64,000 nt of DNA from a bacterium (GCA_016124235.1 WGOC01000019.1:124001-188000); one strand, 5' to 3'; shown: positions 17,878 to 28,300, counted from the stretch's first letter. Made by a program: numbers and translations. The notes: generated by a model not told the origin, from the sequence alone.

Positions 17878-19551
17878 ATGCTTCACCTTGGCGCCATCGA
17901 CCGATTGAACCGCGACACCCACCGGGTCGCGGAGATTGCCGGTGTATTGGCCAAATACGGCCTGGCTGGCTGGCTCAGGGCAATTCCACTGAACGCCGTC
18001 CGCGAACGCCTCAAAAGCGACGAAGGACAACCCATTAACGAATTGTCCGCCCCAGTGCGGCTTCGGCTCGCGCTCACGGATCTGGGTACGACGTTTATCA
18101 AGTTGGGCCAGATGTTGAGCACCCGACCGGATGTCGTCGGAGTCGAAGTGGCGGATGAATTGAGCCAATTGCAAACGGATACGCCGGCCGACGACGGAGC
18201 GACCATTCGCAAATTGCTCGAAGAGGAACTGGGCCGGCCGGCCGATGAGATTTTTGCATTCTTTGACGAGGAAGCATTCGCTTCGGCATCGATCGCGCAG
18301 GTGCATCGCGCGAAACTGCCCACCGGCGAATCGGTCGCCGTGAAGATTCAAAAGGCGGGCATCCAGCGGCTCGTTGAATCGGATTTGTCGATTTTGTCCG
18401 GGCTAGCGGAACTGGCTGAAAAACATGTCGATCAATTGCGACCGTACGAGCCCGTGGCCTTGGTCAGGCAGTTTCGGCGCACGATCCTGCGGGAACTCGA
18501 CTTCAACATCGAGCGTCGCAATCTCGAAGAATTTGCCCGCAATTTTGCCGATGACCCGGGTGTTCGATTTCCGAAGCCCTGGCCGGAGTTTTCCAGTCGC
18601 CGAGCGCTGACAATGGAATTCTTCGACGGATTGCTGGGCTCGGATCCGGACGCACTCAAGGCAACGGGGATCGACCTTGGCGAGTTTGCCCAACGCGGCG
18701 CGGACATGTATCTGGAGATGATTTTCCGCGACTCGTTTTACCACGCGGATCCGCATCCCGGAAATTTGATGCTACTCCCCGGCGGTGTGATCGGGGTGCT
18801 TGATTGCGGAATGGCCGGTCGTCTGGACGATGTGTTGCGCGATGAGATCGAAGCCATTCTGCTCGCGGTGGCGCAACGCGATACGGAAGCCCTCACCGAC
18901 GCGGTCTTTTCCATTGGCGCGGTTCCCGTCGACGCATCACGGGATCAACTGCGCGCGGATCTGGCGGACTTCGTCGCCGAATACACCGGACAATCCATCG
19001 GCGAACTGGATCTGGCGGGAGCGCTGCGAAGTTTGGCTGACATCATTCGCCGGCATCACATTTCGCTCCCACCCGGGGTGTCCCTGCTGCTGCGAACACT
19101 GATCGTCCTCGAAGGAACCTCTCAGTTGCTGAACCCGGATTTCAGTCTGGCGGCGGTAATTCGTCCGTACTATTTGCGGACAATCGGGCGCCGCCTTTCG
19201 CCGCAACGCTTTTGGTTGAAGATTCAACGTTCGTATCGCGATTGGGATCGCTTATTCAAAGCCTTGCCGCGCGACCTGACGGAGACGCTTCAGCGGTTGA
19301 GGTCCGGCCGGTTGACCGTTCACCTCGACCACCGGCATCTGGATCCAGTCGTGAATCGATTGGTCTTGGGAATCCTAACCGCATCGTTGTTTCTCGGTTC
19401 GTCCTTGTTGTGGAGCATGAGGGCCGCTCCAATCGTCGCGGGTGTTTCCGTCTTTGGCGCGGCTGGATATGTCATCTCAGTCTACATGGGGTGGAAGCTA
19501 CTGCGGGCCATTCGACGATCGGGCAACGTTGAAGGAAAAGAAGAGAAATAG
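17878..19551 (+). CDS. ABC1/AarF/UbiB family atypical kinase
   Basis: 557 residues. The family-specific KxGQ-type motif appears in GTTFIKLGQMLSTRPD, followed by the Ala-rich loop SASIAQVHRAKLPTGESVAV with its VKIQ lysine, DSFYHADPHPGNLMLLPGG (catalytic-loop equivalent) and GVLDCGMAG (metal-binding DFG equivalent). Two hydrophobic segments close the protein (LGILTASLFLGSSLLWSM and IVAGVSVFGAAGYVISVYMG). UbiB proteins are ATPases needed for ubiquinone biosynthesis or lipid transport; no ubi genes are adjacent, so the role here is inferred from family only. Confidence 0.93.
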   Translation: MLHLGAIDRLNRDTHRVAEIAGVLAKYGLAGWLRAIPLNAVRERLKSDEGQPINELSAPVRLRLALTDLGTTFIKLGQMLSTRPDVVGVEVADELSQLQTDTPADDGATIRKLLEEELGRPADEIFAFFDEEAFASASIAQVHRAKLPTGESVAVKIQKAGIQRLVESDLSILSGLAELAEKHVDQLRPYEPVALVRQFRRTILRELDFNIERRNLEEFARNFADDPGVRFPKPWPEFSSRRALTMEFFDGLLGSDPDALKATGIDLGEFAQRGADMYLEMIFRDSFYHADPHPGNLMLLPGGVIGVLDCGMAGRLDDVLRDEIEAILLAVAQRDTEALTDAVFSIGAVPVDASRDQLRADLADFVAEYTGQSIGELDLAGALRSLADIIRRHHISLPPGVSLLLRTLIVLEGTSQLLNPDFSLAAVIRPYYLRTIGRRLSPQRFWLKIQRSYRDWDRLFKALPRDLTETLQRLRSGRLTVHLDHRHLDPVVNRLVLGILTASLFLGSSLLWSMRAAPIVAGVSVFGAAGYVISVYMGWKLLRAIRRSGNVEGKEEK

Positions 19552-19847
19552 GATTCTTGGCAAGCCGCACATTTGGTCGAGCCATATCGGGCCTGACAAT
19601 CTCCAAAAGGTTCACTCAACAACAATGCGTGATTTTCACGCATAATGTGTGAAGCTCGCGCATTGAGTGCAGGCAAATTTGAGCATTTCGCCGTAACCCG
19701 TTGAAAATCAGCATTGGCACGCCAAGTGCCATGACAAATCCATCTGTTCCAGGCTAAAGCCCCAACTGAACCTGGCACCCATGGCGGCGAGACATAACAT
19801 GGGAAACGAGAGTAACTGATTGAAGAAGTAACAAGGAGGTTCTGCGT

Positions 19848-19937
19848 GTGAATCGCCGCCGATTTGAAAAAGGCACCCTGCCCCGGGGTGCCTTTTTTGT
19901 TTTTCCAATCCGATGCCTCTTCGGCGACTGCGCATAA
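19848..19937 (+). CDS. Possible 29-residue mini-ORF overlapping the terminator
   Basis: A GTG at 19848 follows a near-perfect Shine-Dalgarno (AAGGAGG ending at 19839, 8-base spacer), which stands out because most genes here lack one. The frame encodes MNRRRFEKGTLPRGAFF and stops at 19935-19937, reading through the whole terminator hairpin. Translation would disrupt the hairpin, so this could be a regulatory leader; it could equally be chance. No homologue recognised. Confidence 0.2.
   Translation: MNRRRFEKGTLPRGAFFVFPIRCLFGDCA
19867..19898. terminator. Intrinsic terminator (bidirectional shape)
   Basis: Seven-bp GC-rich stem GGCACCC/GGGTGCC with a 7-base loop, flanked by A5 on the left and T6 on the right, so it can work on either strand. 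It lies 316 bases after the UbiB-like gene, too far to be only that gene's simple terminator, which suggests a transcript between 19552 and 19898. Confidence 0.8.
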
Positions 19938-20128
19938 CGTCATTTGATTTCGCCGCCGTTGGAATTTGAGCTTTCAGAAGGCGTTGAATGCGAACAAGCT
20001 TGGGAATCATGGGTTTCTACTTCACGTCGAACGGCAATCGGATCGGCCTCATGCTCTGCGCGACCGCCGTTTCGGCATTTCCCCGTCCGACGAAAATTGG
20101 TTCAGCCAGCCTGTAGTCGATAACGAGC

Positions 20129-20833
20129 ATGCCGCAGCGAATTAAGGATATACCGGAGCACGACCGGCCTCGCGAACGACTCGCAGCCAATGGCTCCGCA
20201 GCACTCCGCGATGCCGAATTGGTGGCGATACTCTTGCGTACCGGACTTCAGGGCCGGTCTGCGATTGAAGTCGCCGAGGATCTTTTGCGTCAGTTCGGCA
20301 CATTCAACCAATTGGCCGGTGCGACGCTTAAACAGCTTCAATCCATCAAGGGCGTTGGTCGCGACAAAGCCATCACCTTGCAGGCCGCCTTCTCGCTGGC
20401 GCAACGCATGGCCGGCGAACTGCGGCGCGAATCACCGACACTCGATACGCCGGAACGCATCGCCGATCTACTGCGAGAGGATGTCCGTCACTACAACGTC
20501 GAGGCGTTTCAAATTGTACTGCTCAATACGCGCCGACGGCTCATCAGCATCGAGCGGATTTCGCAAGGCACGCTCGACACCATTTTGGTTCATCCACGGG
20601 AAGTCTTCCGGCCGGCAATCAGCGCCAATGCGTCCGCAGTTGTGCTGGTTCACAATCATCCCAGCGGTGATCCTTCACCCTCCGAGGCAGACATCAAAGT
20701 GACGCGGGATCTGATTCGTGCCGGGCAACTCTTGAAAATCGAGGTGCTGGATCATTTGATTATGGGCCACAAAACCCGCGAAGACGGTCGTGACTTCGTA
20801 TCGCTCCGCGAACTGGGCTATTTTTATTCCTGA
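20129..20833 (+). CDS. radC: RadC family JAB/MPN-domain protein
   Basis: 234 residues. Helix-hairpin-helix-like N-terminal part (LKQLQSIKGVGRDKAITLQA) and a C-terminal JAMM domain with the complete metal motif HNHPSGDPSPSEAD. Also present are MPQRIKDIPEHDRPRERLAA at the start and HLIMGHKTREDGRDFVSLRE at the end, standard for RadC. The historical repair role is doubtful; the fold is a metalloprotease/deubiquitinase-type domain. It starts a short two-gene unit with lpxA 32 bases downstream. Confidence 0.95.
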   Translation: MPQRIKDIPEHDRPRERLAANGSAALRDAELVAILLRTGLQGRSAIEVAEDLLRQFGTFNQLAGATLKQLQSIKGVGRDKAITLQAAFSLAQRMAGELRRESPTLDTPERIADLLREDVRHYNVEAFQIVLLNTRRRLISIERISQGTLDTILVHPREVFRPAISANASAVVLVHNHPSGDPSPSEADIKVTRDLIRAGQLLKIEVLDHLIMGHKTREDGRDFVSLRELGYFYS

Positions 20834-20865
20834 CTTTTCCCTTCGCTCTGTCTTCGCTTTCCCGC

Positions 20866-21666
20866 GTGATACATCCGACCGCTGTTGTGAATTCAGGCGC
20901 CCAGATTGGAAAAGGCGTCGAGATCGGTCCGTATGCCGTCATCGACGGCAACGTCGTGATTGGCGACAATTGCCAGATCGGTCCCCACACCTATTTGACC
21001 GGTCACACGACAATCGGCCATGGAAACAAATTTCATTCGGGAGCCGTTATCGGGGACGCACCGCAGGACCTGAAATATCGCGACGAACCAACGCAGTTAG
21101 TCGTAGGCGATGGCAACGTCTTCCGCGAACACGTCACCGTCCATCGCTCGGCAAAAATCGATCAGCCCACCCGAATCGGTAGCCACTGTCTACTGATGGC
21201 CGGCAGTCACGTTGCGCACAACTGCGAGTTAGGCGATCACGTGATCATGGCCAACGGAGCCATGCTGGGCGGACATGTCACAATTAATGATCGAGTCTTT
21301 ATTTCCGGCAGCTGCCTGGTGCATCAGTTTGTTCGGATCGGCACTCTGGCATTAATGCAGGGTGGTGCGGCAATCAGTCTCGATTTGCCACCCTTTTGCG
21401 TGGTATCGGGAGCCAATCGGCTGAGTGGTCTCAATACGATTGGATTGCGCCGCGCCGGATTGACCAGCGAACAACGACTCGAGCTTCGCCGAATTTATCA
21501 CGCCTTGTTTCGTCGCCAAGGAATGCTCCAAGCGGCGCTCGCCGAACTTGATCCCGAAGTTTTGGGTGAACCGGCAAAGCTGTTGGTTGAATTCGTGCGA
21601 ACTTCGAAGCGCGGCATTTGCTCTCCGAACCGCGCCCGCATGTCGAAAGATTCCAATTCCGACTGA
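20866..21666 (+). CDS. lpxA: UDP-N-acetylglucosamine acyltransferase
   Basis: 266 residues from a GTG at 20866; no ATG fits the N-terminus IHPTAVVNSGAQIGKGVEIG. First step of lipid A synthesis, cytoplasmic. Left-handed beta-helix hexapeptide repeats run through residues 2-190, with the catalytic His region GSHVAHNCELGDHVIMANGA and the C-terminal helical domain starting LNTIGLRRAGLTSEQRLELR. Full family length. It is not next to lpxD/fabZ/lpxB as in many Gram-negatives. Its presence shows that the organism makes lipid A. Confidence 0.95.
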   Translation: MIHPTAVVNSGAQIGKGVEIGPYAVIDGNVVIGDNCQIGPHTYLTGHTTIGHGNKFHSGAVIGDAPQDLKYRDEPTQLVVGDGNVFREHVTVHRSAKIDQPTRIGSHCLLMAGSHVAHNCELGDHVIMANGAMLGGHVTINDRVFISGSCLVHQFVRIGTLALMQGGAAISLDLPPFCVVSGANRLSGLNTIGLRRAGLTSEQRLELRRIYHALFRRQGMLQAALAELDPEVLGEPAKLLVEFVRTSKRGICSPNRARMSKDSNSD

Positions 21667-21668
21667 GA

Positions 21669-22333
21669 CTACTTCACGCGGCACATTTGAATGCCGTCGG
21701 CAACCGTCAATAAAACGCTCTCCACGCGTGGATCAGTCGCCAGCTTTTTATTGAGCGCATCGATGGCGCGTCCGGAGTTTTCCTCGATCGGTCCGCGCCC
21801 GAGTCGACCGCCCCAAAGCATGTTGTCGAACAGGATCAATCCGTTTGCGCGCACTCGCGGCAACACGGCTTCAAAATAGGCGTCATATTCCTCCTTGGCT
21901 GCATCGATAAACACCAGGTCAATCGGATCTTTGTCATCCAACTTTTTCAACGATTCGAGAGCCGGCCCGATCTTCAAGTCAATCTGACCGGCAACACCGG
22001 CGCGTCGCCAGAAATCGCGTGCGATATCCGTCCACTCACGGCTGACATCGAGGCAGGTGAGTTGGCCATCCGACGGCAAACCGCGGGCGATACACAGCGA
22101 ACTGTAGCCGGTAAATGTGCCAATCTCCAACGCCCTCCGCACGCCCGTCGTCGCGGTGATGATTTGCAGAAAGTTCCCTTGTTCCTCGCTGATCTGCATC
22201 CGGCTTTCGTCGCCGAGTTCATCGGTCACGCTGCGCAATTCGGCCAGCAGGGGATCGGCGGCATTGCTACGGTGAGTGCAAACATACCGATGGAGTCGTC
22301 GTCGATGGGAACGTACTTCAATCGCTCAGCCAT
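21669..22333 (-). CDS. Class I SAM-dependent O-methyltransferase (family 3), one-base frameshift near N-terminus
   Basis: The main frame (from a TTG at 22238) holds RMQISEEQGNFLQIITATTG, ALEIGTFTGYSSLCIARGLP (SAM motif I), DLVFIDAAKEEYDAYFEAVL and LILFDNMLWGGRLG, the metal-dependent catechol-type OMT pattern, but only 189 residues. Upstream in the same frame LHRYVCTHRSNAADPLLAEL continues the family N-terminus without a start codon. An ATG at 22333 in another frame gives MAERLKYVPIDDD, which joins it if one base is added in the gac-gac-gac tract (about 22295-22304). The joined protein would have 221 residues, the usual family length. Sequencing error or real lesion cannot be decided here. Confidence 0.85.
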
Positions 22334-22421
22334 CGATGAACGTTGCCGGAGCGAACTCGAGAAAGCAATCCACCCGCGCTGGCAAATTCATTCGCCGCGC
22401 GGCAATCAGCGCAATTACGGT

Positions 22422-22946
22422 TCAGCTTTTCGGAGTCGGCGTGCGGGCAATGAGTTTCTTACGGGTGGCTTGCAGGCGCCGGATGACCACGTCCGCCATG
22501 CGCATGGTCAGCGCGTAACCCAGTTTTGGATCATTCTCGCACGCCTCGCGAAGGCGCGTGCCGTAGAAAAACGTGGCCTTGGTGGGCTTGGTCGCGCGGG
22601 CATCGAAGTGCCAGTAATACGGCGGGAACATCCAAGACCAACCGAGCACATCACCGCCGCCGATTGTCTCGATGATCTCCGGCCGACGTTCCCGATTATC
22701 CTGCGACTCCAAGACCACTTCACCGGCGTGGATCAAATAGAAACGATTGGCGTTGTCCCCTTCGCGGAAAATCACTTCACCTGCCGGGATTTCAACCGGC
22801 ATCGCGTTGGCAGCCAATATCCGCAAGGAGTCCACGTCCAATCCTTTCAAAAACGGATGATCCCCCAGTGCGATCAAGAGGTCCTTTTTCACGTCGGCAC
22901 CTGCGTCCGGACGAGGAGTGATCGAGTATGGATCCGACGTGTTCAC
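22422..22946 (-). CDS. Cyclic-nucleotide-binding domain protein (Crp-like sensor domain, no HTH)
   Basis: 174 residues. A cNMP-binding beta-roll is seen from HPFLKGLDVDSLRILAANAM through GEVIFREGDNANRFYLIHAG and ETIGGGDVLGWSWMFPPYYW. The C-terminal helix MRMADVVIRRLQATRKKLIA is present but there is no helix-turn-helix domain, so it is not a DNA-binding Crp. Such stand-alone domains often regulate a partner protein; none is evident. Divergent from the 23090 gene. Confidence 0.88.
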   Translation of the reverse strand: MNTSDPYSITPRPDAGADVKKDLLIALGDHPFLKGLDVDSLRILAANAMPVEIPAGEVIFREGDNANRFYLIHAGEVVLESQDNRERRPEIIETIGGGDVLGWSWMFPPYYWHFDARATKPTKATFFYGTRLREACENDPKLGYALTMRMADVVIRRLQATRKKLIARTPTPKS

Positions 22947-23089
22947 TTCACCAATCTGTCGGAAAACGGGTTTCCCGCCAATCAGTTATTGTCGCTTGCA
23001 CAACAAAGTTTGGACGAACTGCGGCTCCAGCACGGACCAATGAGAATGAGGCATTGTTTCCATCGCGCGACCGTGGCTTAATCGGAAAC

Positions 23090-23779
23090 ATGAAAAATCC
23101 GTTGGTTTATCCGAATATTTTATTTGTTCGCACGCTGACGCGGCTTGCTTTTGGAACCGCCCTCGCCGGCGCTTTGGTCCTCCCATTCTACCAAATCGCA
23201 CGCGCGGACGAGCCGGCTCAGCCGAAAGAAAACCAGCCCGACCGGCCACCACGCGACGAGGTGCGCGTGGAGCGGCGCGTGGTCGTGCGCGATGGTGACG
23301 AACGACCCGACGAGATGGAGCGGGATCGCCGCCCGCCGCGCCCCGAGGAGCAGGAGCGGCACCTGGCGGAATTGCGCGAACATGCGACCGACCTACGCAA
23401 AGACGGTCACCCGGAGGAGGCGGAACGAGTGGAGCGCGAAATCGACGAAATACAACGACAACCGCGCGGGTTTGATCGCCCGCCACGCCGTCCACGTGAT
23501 CCACGACCGCCGATGGAAATCGGCCGGATTCAGGAGCGACTCAACCACCTGCAGATCGCCGCGGCAAACCTGCACGCCGCCGGCCTGCCGGACCTGGCCC
23601 AGGCAGTTGAACGCGAAGCCGACGAAACCCGCCGGCAATTGGAAGAGCGCGCCCACCGTGATCATCCCGAGGGTCCGCCTCCCCGTGAGGAATTGGAACA
23701 GCTCCACCGCGAGATCGACGAGCTTCATCACCAAATCGATGAACTGCGTCAGGAATTGCACCGACCGGATCGGCATTAG
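23090..23779 (+). CDS. Secreted charged coiled-coil protein, unknown
   Basis: 229 residues from the ATG at 23090. A signal peptide (LAFGTALAGALVLPFYQIARA, cleavage near residue 38) is followed by a Pro/Arg/Glu-rich stretch (RPPRDEVRVERRVVVRDGDE) and several helical units of the kind AELREHATDLRKDGHPEEAE and LEQLHREIDELHHQIDELRQ with heptad-like spacing. No enzyme motif. It is probably a periplasmic structural or scaffold protein (inference from composition). Confidence 0.7.
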   Translation: MKNPLVYPNILFVRTLTRLAFGTALAGALVLPFYQIARADEPAQPKENQPDRPPRDEVRVERRVVVRDGDERPDEMERDRRPPRPEEQERHLAELREHATDLRKDGHPEEAERVEREIDEIQRQPRGFDRPPRRPRDPRPPMEIGRIQERLNHLQIAAANLHAAGLPDLAQAVEREADETRRQLEERAHRDHPEGPPPREELEQLHREIDELHHQIDELRQELHRPDRH

Positions 23780-23988
23780 AAAAGCCCGGCAACCTCAAGT
23801 CAGCTAATTTTGGGGAGAGCCCGCCGTCTTGTCTTGGTTAAGGCACGAAAAAGACGAAACACTCCGGAGCTTGACCGAGCCATTGATCACCAAAAGCAAA
23901 TTGGCAATCGAGGTGACCGAGACAAAAAGCACGTAATCATTTCGTCCGCGCCTGACTCATGGACCACAGGTGTCTTCGGGGGGCTTGT

Positions 23989-24579
23989 TCAATCAGGCGT
24001 CGTCGCACACTCCGCTGGATCTGCACGTTTGAGTCCAATGAAAAATAGAACAAAACCAACCGACCCGATTGGCGCACCAATTATGAGCCCGAAAAGCTTT
24101 GAGTATAACGCAGTCTCGTAAAAGGCTCCACCGATGTCCATTCTGACCACCGTGCCGGTGCCGTCCAGTGAGGAAAGATTGGAACGATTTGTAATCTCCA
24201 ACGCGTATTGCCCGGCCGAGGGGAGATGCACGTAGGCCAGATGCCAATAACCGGTCCCGTTGGAGTGACTCTCCGGCCGTAGCACATCGAGATGCTCCGA
24301 TTGAATCACCGCCCCGCGCTTCAACAAACGAACAGAAATATCGCAAGGTATCCGTGGCTGGGAATGGTCAAGCGGTGCAACGTCTCGGCAACCGAGATCG
24401 AGGGAATAGGCCTGTGCCGTTCTGACAGTGAAGTCCTGGCGGAAAGCAGCACCAGAATCAGTAAGGAATGGGGATCTCAGAGGCACGTGGGTCGGGTAGC
24501 CAAATCGAATCACTGGCAACGCATAAATCGCCGTCCCGATCGCGATAAGCAGCAAACCCGACTTTGCAAGTGCGCGCAT
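23989..24579 (-). CDS. Hypothetical membrane protein with extracytoplasmic beta domain
   Basis: About 196 residues from the ATG at 24579 (another start lies at 24612). A membrane segment at the N-terminus (GLLLIAIGTAIYALPVI) and one at the C-terminus (LFGLIIGAPIGSVGFVLFFI) enclose a domain of about 130 residues rich in beta strands (YWHLAYVHLPSAGQYALEIT), suggesting a jelly-roll-like fold facing the periplasm. No family recognised. Followed on the same strand by the DUF3592 gene's territory upstream. Confidence 0.65.
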   Translation of the reverse strand: MRALAKSGLLLIAIGTAIYALPVIRFGYPTHVPLRSPFLTDSGAAFRQDFTVRTAQAYSLDLGCRDVAPLDHSQPRIPCDISVRLLKRGAVIQSEHLDVLRPESHSNGTGYWHLAYVHLPSAGQYALEITNRSNLSSLDGTGTVVRMDIGGAFYETALYSKLFGLIIGAPIGSVGFVLFFIGLKRADPAECATTPD

Positions 24580-24641
24580 AGCAATCAAAACGCCGAACCG
24601 AGCTGTGACCAACTCAACGGTTCTTCGCTGACTCAGTCCGT

Positions 24642-25226
24642 CTATGTTTGGCCAATTTCGTTGGCAGCCAAGGCATTCGCTGACTCACGTCCAAGTTTTG
24701 CAATCATCTTCGGCCAAAGCAAAATCACTACACCAACAGACAAGGCAGCACTACCCAAAATCCCAGCCAAACTCGGAAGTCCCCAGACCTGCCAGAAAGT
24801 ATCAATGCGAGCGGTCTGAGGACTATCCGAAAGATACAACACCGGCACAATATCTCCGACGTGAAACTCCGGCGGTGATTGAAAGAATCCCGATGACACG
24901 GTGTGCTGATTTCCAGCTGCGTCTTGGAATCGGAATGTCGGCGCATAACCAATGCTTCCGTTTTCCTTGTCTGTCTGCTGCTGCATTTCAATCACCGTAC
25001 CGTTTGTGCGAGCAGCGACATGGGTGAAATGGATCGTATAAATCCAACTGCCAAACGAGACTAACAAACCGAGACTGCCGATGATGGCAACCACACGTCC
25101 CGCAACTGGCTTTCTTGCGCCACACATCTTGCTCGCCGCTTCACGCATCGCTCGCGAGAAGCCAATTATGAAGCCGATGTTTATGCCGGCTATCAGAAGC
25201 ACAATGATGAGTATAATAGTGCCCAT
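24642..25226 (-). CDS. DUF3592 domain membrane protein
   Basis: 194 residues with three predicted membrane segments: IILIIVLLIAGINIGFIIGF at the start, a second around VVAIIGSLGLLVSFGSWIYT and a third near LAGILGSAALSVGVVILLWP. Between the last two lies the DUF3592 module (TNGTVIEMQQQTDKENGSIG, then YAPTFRFQDAAGNQHTVSSG and VGDIVPVLYLSDSPQTARID). Function of DUF3592 is unknown. Confidence 0.85.
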   Translation of the reverse strand: MGTIILIIVLLIAGINIGFIIGFSRAMREAASKMCGARKPVAGRVVAIIGSLGLLVSFGSWIYTIHFTHVAARTNGTVIEMQQQTDKENGSIGYAPTFRFQDAAGNQHTVSSGFFQSPPEFHVGDIVPVLYLSDSPQTARIDTFWQVWGLPSLAGILGSAALSVGVVILLWPKMIAKLGRESANALAANEIGQT

Positions 25227-25397
25227 GGGCTCACTACTGCCTAAAGACCAAGAGGAATGGACGGTTCAATTTTCCAACGTGTTTATTCTCGGAGCATATA
25301 CAAAACCCGTCCGCCAGTTTTTCTCAAGCTTCTTCCCGTTATTTTCGAGCCCCGGCAGTGGCCTATTTCATCAAGCGAAACTGCTCCGGCATTCGGC

Positions 25398-28300
25398 TCA
25401 GCCTTTCGTCAGTGCTTCATCCAAATTCAGGATCACGTTGGCTATCACCTCCCATGCCGCGAGCTCCGCGATGTCCTGATTTTCCGGTTTGGGCAGGCCG
25501 ATCGTAACGAGCTTTTCCGCGGCCGCTGGATCATGGGCAAACTTGTTTCGCGTCACTTCAAAAAGTCTACTCAGCTGTTCGCGTTCGTCGGCTGAGGACC
25601 ACCGGGATAAGGCACGCATCATGGCGTAATTCAACCGGGACACGAACGTGTCGCCGCCATGCGCCAGAATCTGTCGCGCGAGCCCGTTGGCCGCGACCAT
25701 GAACGCCGGATCGTTGAGCGTGACCAAGGATTGCACCGGCGTGTTGGAACGAACCCGCCGTTCACAAACCACTTCGCGGCTCGGCGCATCAAACGCCATC
25801 AACGAGGCATACGGCGCGGTACGTCGCCAGAACGTGAAGATACCGCGACGGAATTGCTCCCCGCGTTTGCTCTCCTCCCATTTGTCGCTCGAATAGGGAT
25901 TGTTCCACACACCTTCCGGCTGGAACGGAAACACGCTCGGCCCACCGATTTGCTGATCGAGCAATCCGGCGACGGCGAGCGCGTTGTCGCGCAACATTTC
26001 AGCCTCCATGCGAAAACGCGGTCCGCGCGAAAGCAGCCGGTTGAACGGATCCTTCTCCAGTTTTTCCTGTGTCGTAACCGACGCCTGACGATACGTCGCC
26101 GACGTCACGATGATCCGACACATCTCCTTCCATGACCAACCTTGCCGGACAAATTCCGCCGCCAGCCAGTCGAGCAAAAGCGGGTGTGTCGGCAATTCAC
26201 CTTGCGACCCGAAATCTTCGCTCGTCGTCACGATGCCGGTGCCAAAAATCGCCGCCCACAGCCGGTTCATCGTGACGCGGCCGACCAACGGATTCTCCGG
26301 CGAAACCAGCCAGCGGGCGAAGGTCAACCGATTGACCGGTTGCCCCGCGGGCCACGGGTGAAGCGCCTCCGGCACGCCGGGCTCCACCTTTTCACCGAGA
26401 TTCAAAAAGCTGCCGCGAATCATCACGTGCGTTTCGCGTGGCTCTTTCACTTTCTCCATCACCAAAGTCGTCGGAATGTCCTTCGGCAATTGCTTTTTCA
26501 ATTCATCGATTTGCTTGCGCGTCTCCGCCAGCAATGGCGTAACCGATCGAAAATATTTGGCCACTTCCTTGCGATCATCGTCGGTTCGATCCGCCGGGCC
26601 GGCCACGACCAAACCGCGGAGTTTGTCCGGGAGTTCACTCAAGGCCTGATGATCCGCTTCGTTGCCGGCGGCAACGGACAACCGAAAACGGCCCAGCAGG
26701 TGTTTGGCCCGCGACGAATTTTGGGCGATACGAATCGTGTATTTGCTGCCGTGTCCAAAACCAAACGGTCGTTCCGCCACCAGCACGGCAAAGCGGTTGG
26801 TGCGATTTTTTTCCTCGTACGCGGCGATCGCCCAGCCGGTGGTTTCATCATCATCGATGGCTTTCTTCACTTCGTAGCGATCCATCGAGAAGCTGGCCCA
26901 AGCGAGCTTGAACGGCACCTGCTCGACTGCGCTGCCATCCGCCGCTTCGACGAGCACGCTGAAGTCGGTGACGGTGAAATCGCCTTCCTCGTGCCGGCCG
27001 GAACTCTTGTGCGGCAGACGGTCATCGGTCAACGCCTCCAGCCGAAATGCCAACGCGTTGGTCCAGTCCGCCGTCGCGGAGATTGTGTAACTCGTGTTGT
27101 CGGGCAATTCGCCGCCGGAGAAAATCGAATCGTCGTCCTGCAGCTCCAACGTCACGCCGTTCGTCGCCGATAATTCGTCGGGTCGCAACACTCGCCACGC
27201 GTTGGAAACGGATGTCCATTTCTGGCGCAGTTCGGTTTCCCAAGTCGATTGAGCCGCATCGAGTGCTGGTGTCTGAGTATTCAACTTCTCTTCCAGCGGT
27301 TTGATCTGCGAATTGATTTTGTCGAGTTCGGCCTTCTGTTCCGGCGACGGCAGCGACAACTCCGGATCGTTGCTTTTACCCTTGTCCGCAGTTTGGTTCA
27401 GGATGGCCAACAGTTGGTAATACTCCTTCTGGGTGAACGGATCGTACTTGTGGGTGTGGCATTGCGCGCAGCCCATGGTCGTGCCCATCCAGACGGTGAA
27501 AGTCGTGTTCACGCGATCCACCAATGCCGCGACCCGAAACTCTTCGTCGTCGGTGCCGCCCTCGGTGTTGACCATCGTGTTGCGATGAAAGCCGGTCGCG
27601 ACTTTTTGGTCGCGCGATGCGTCGGGCAACAAATCGCCGGCGAGCTGTTCGATCGTAAATTCATCGAACGGCATGTCGGCGTTCAACGCATTGATGACCC
27701 AATCGCGATAGGGCCAGATCGTGCGGCGGTAGTCGGCTTCATAGCCATTGGTGTCGGCATACCGGGCCATGTCGAGCCACGGACGGGCCCAACGTTCGCC
27801 AAAGTGCGGCGAGTCCAACAAGCGATCGACGAGCTTCCCGTAGGCGTTTGGATCGGGATCGCGCACAAATTCATCCACTTCCTCCGGCGTGGGTGGCAAT
27901 CCGGTGAGATCGAGCGAAAGCCGGCGAATCAAAGTTGTCCGCGGCGCCTCGTTCGCGGGAGCCAGTCCAGCCTGCTCGAGCCGGGCCAGGATGAAATAGT
28001 CGATTTCGTTGCGCGGCCAGTTCGTGTTGCGAATCCGCGGAAGCGCCGGTCGTTCTGGTTTCTTGTAGGCCCAGTGCTTCTCATATTTGGCACCTTCGGC
28101 GATCCATTGCCGCAGGTTGGCGATCTGATCCGAAGTTAAATGCTTGCCCGCCTTCGGCGGCGGCATTCGTTCGTCTTCGTCCTCGGACGCAACACGCCGC
28201 AAAAGTTCACTCGCTTCGACATTTTGGGGCACGATGGCCCGCTCACCGGACTTGGCCGGTTTGAGCGCAGCATCGCGCACATCCAGGCGGAGGTTGGATT

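Larger units (their letters stand above)
19552..20128. other. Long intergenic region with a terminator and a mini-ORF
   Basis: This 577-base gap between the UbiB-like gene and radC contains a strong hairpin terminator at 19867-19898 and a 29-codon reading frame that runs through it. No tRNA, SRP RNA or other standard RNA was recognised. The part from 19552 to 19830 contains nothing I can identify; a small RNA ending at the terminator is possible. Confidence 0.5.

Noticed and set aside
22062-23081. 339-codon plus-strand frame
   Set aside because: It overlaps two genes with recognised domains on the opposite strand (O-methyltransferase and cNMP-binding protein); no domain of its own.
26142-27173. 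343-codon open frame on the plus strand
   Set aside because: It is the antisense shadow of the DUF1549/DUF1553 gene; composition is Arg/His-rich and shows no domain.
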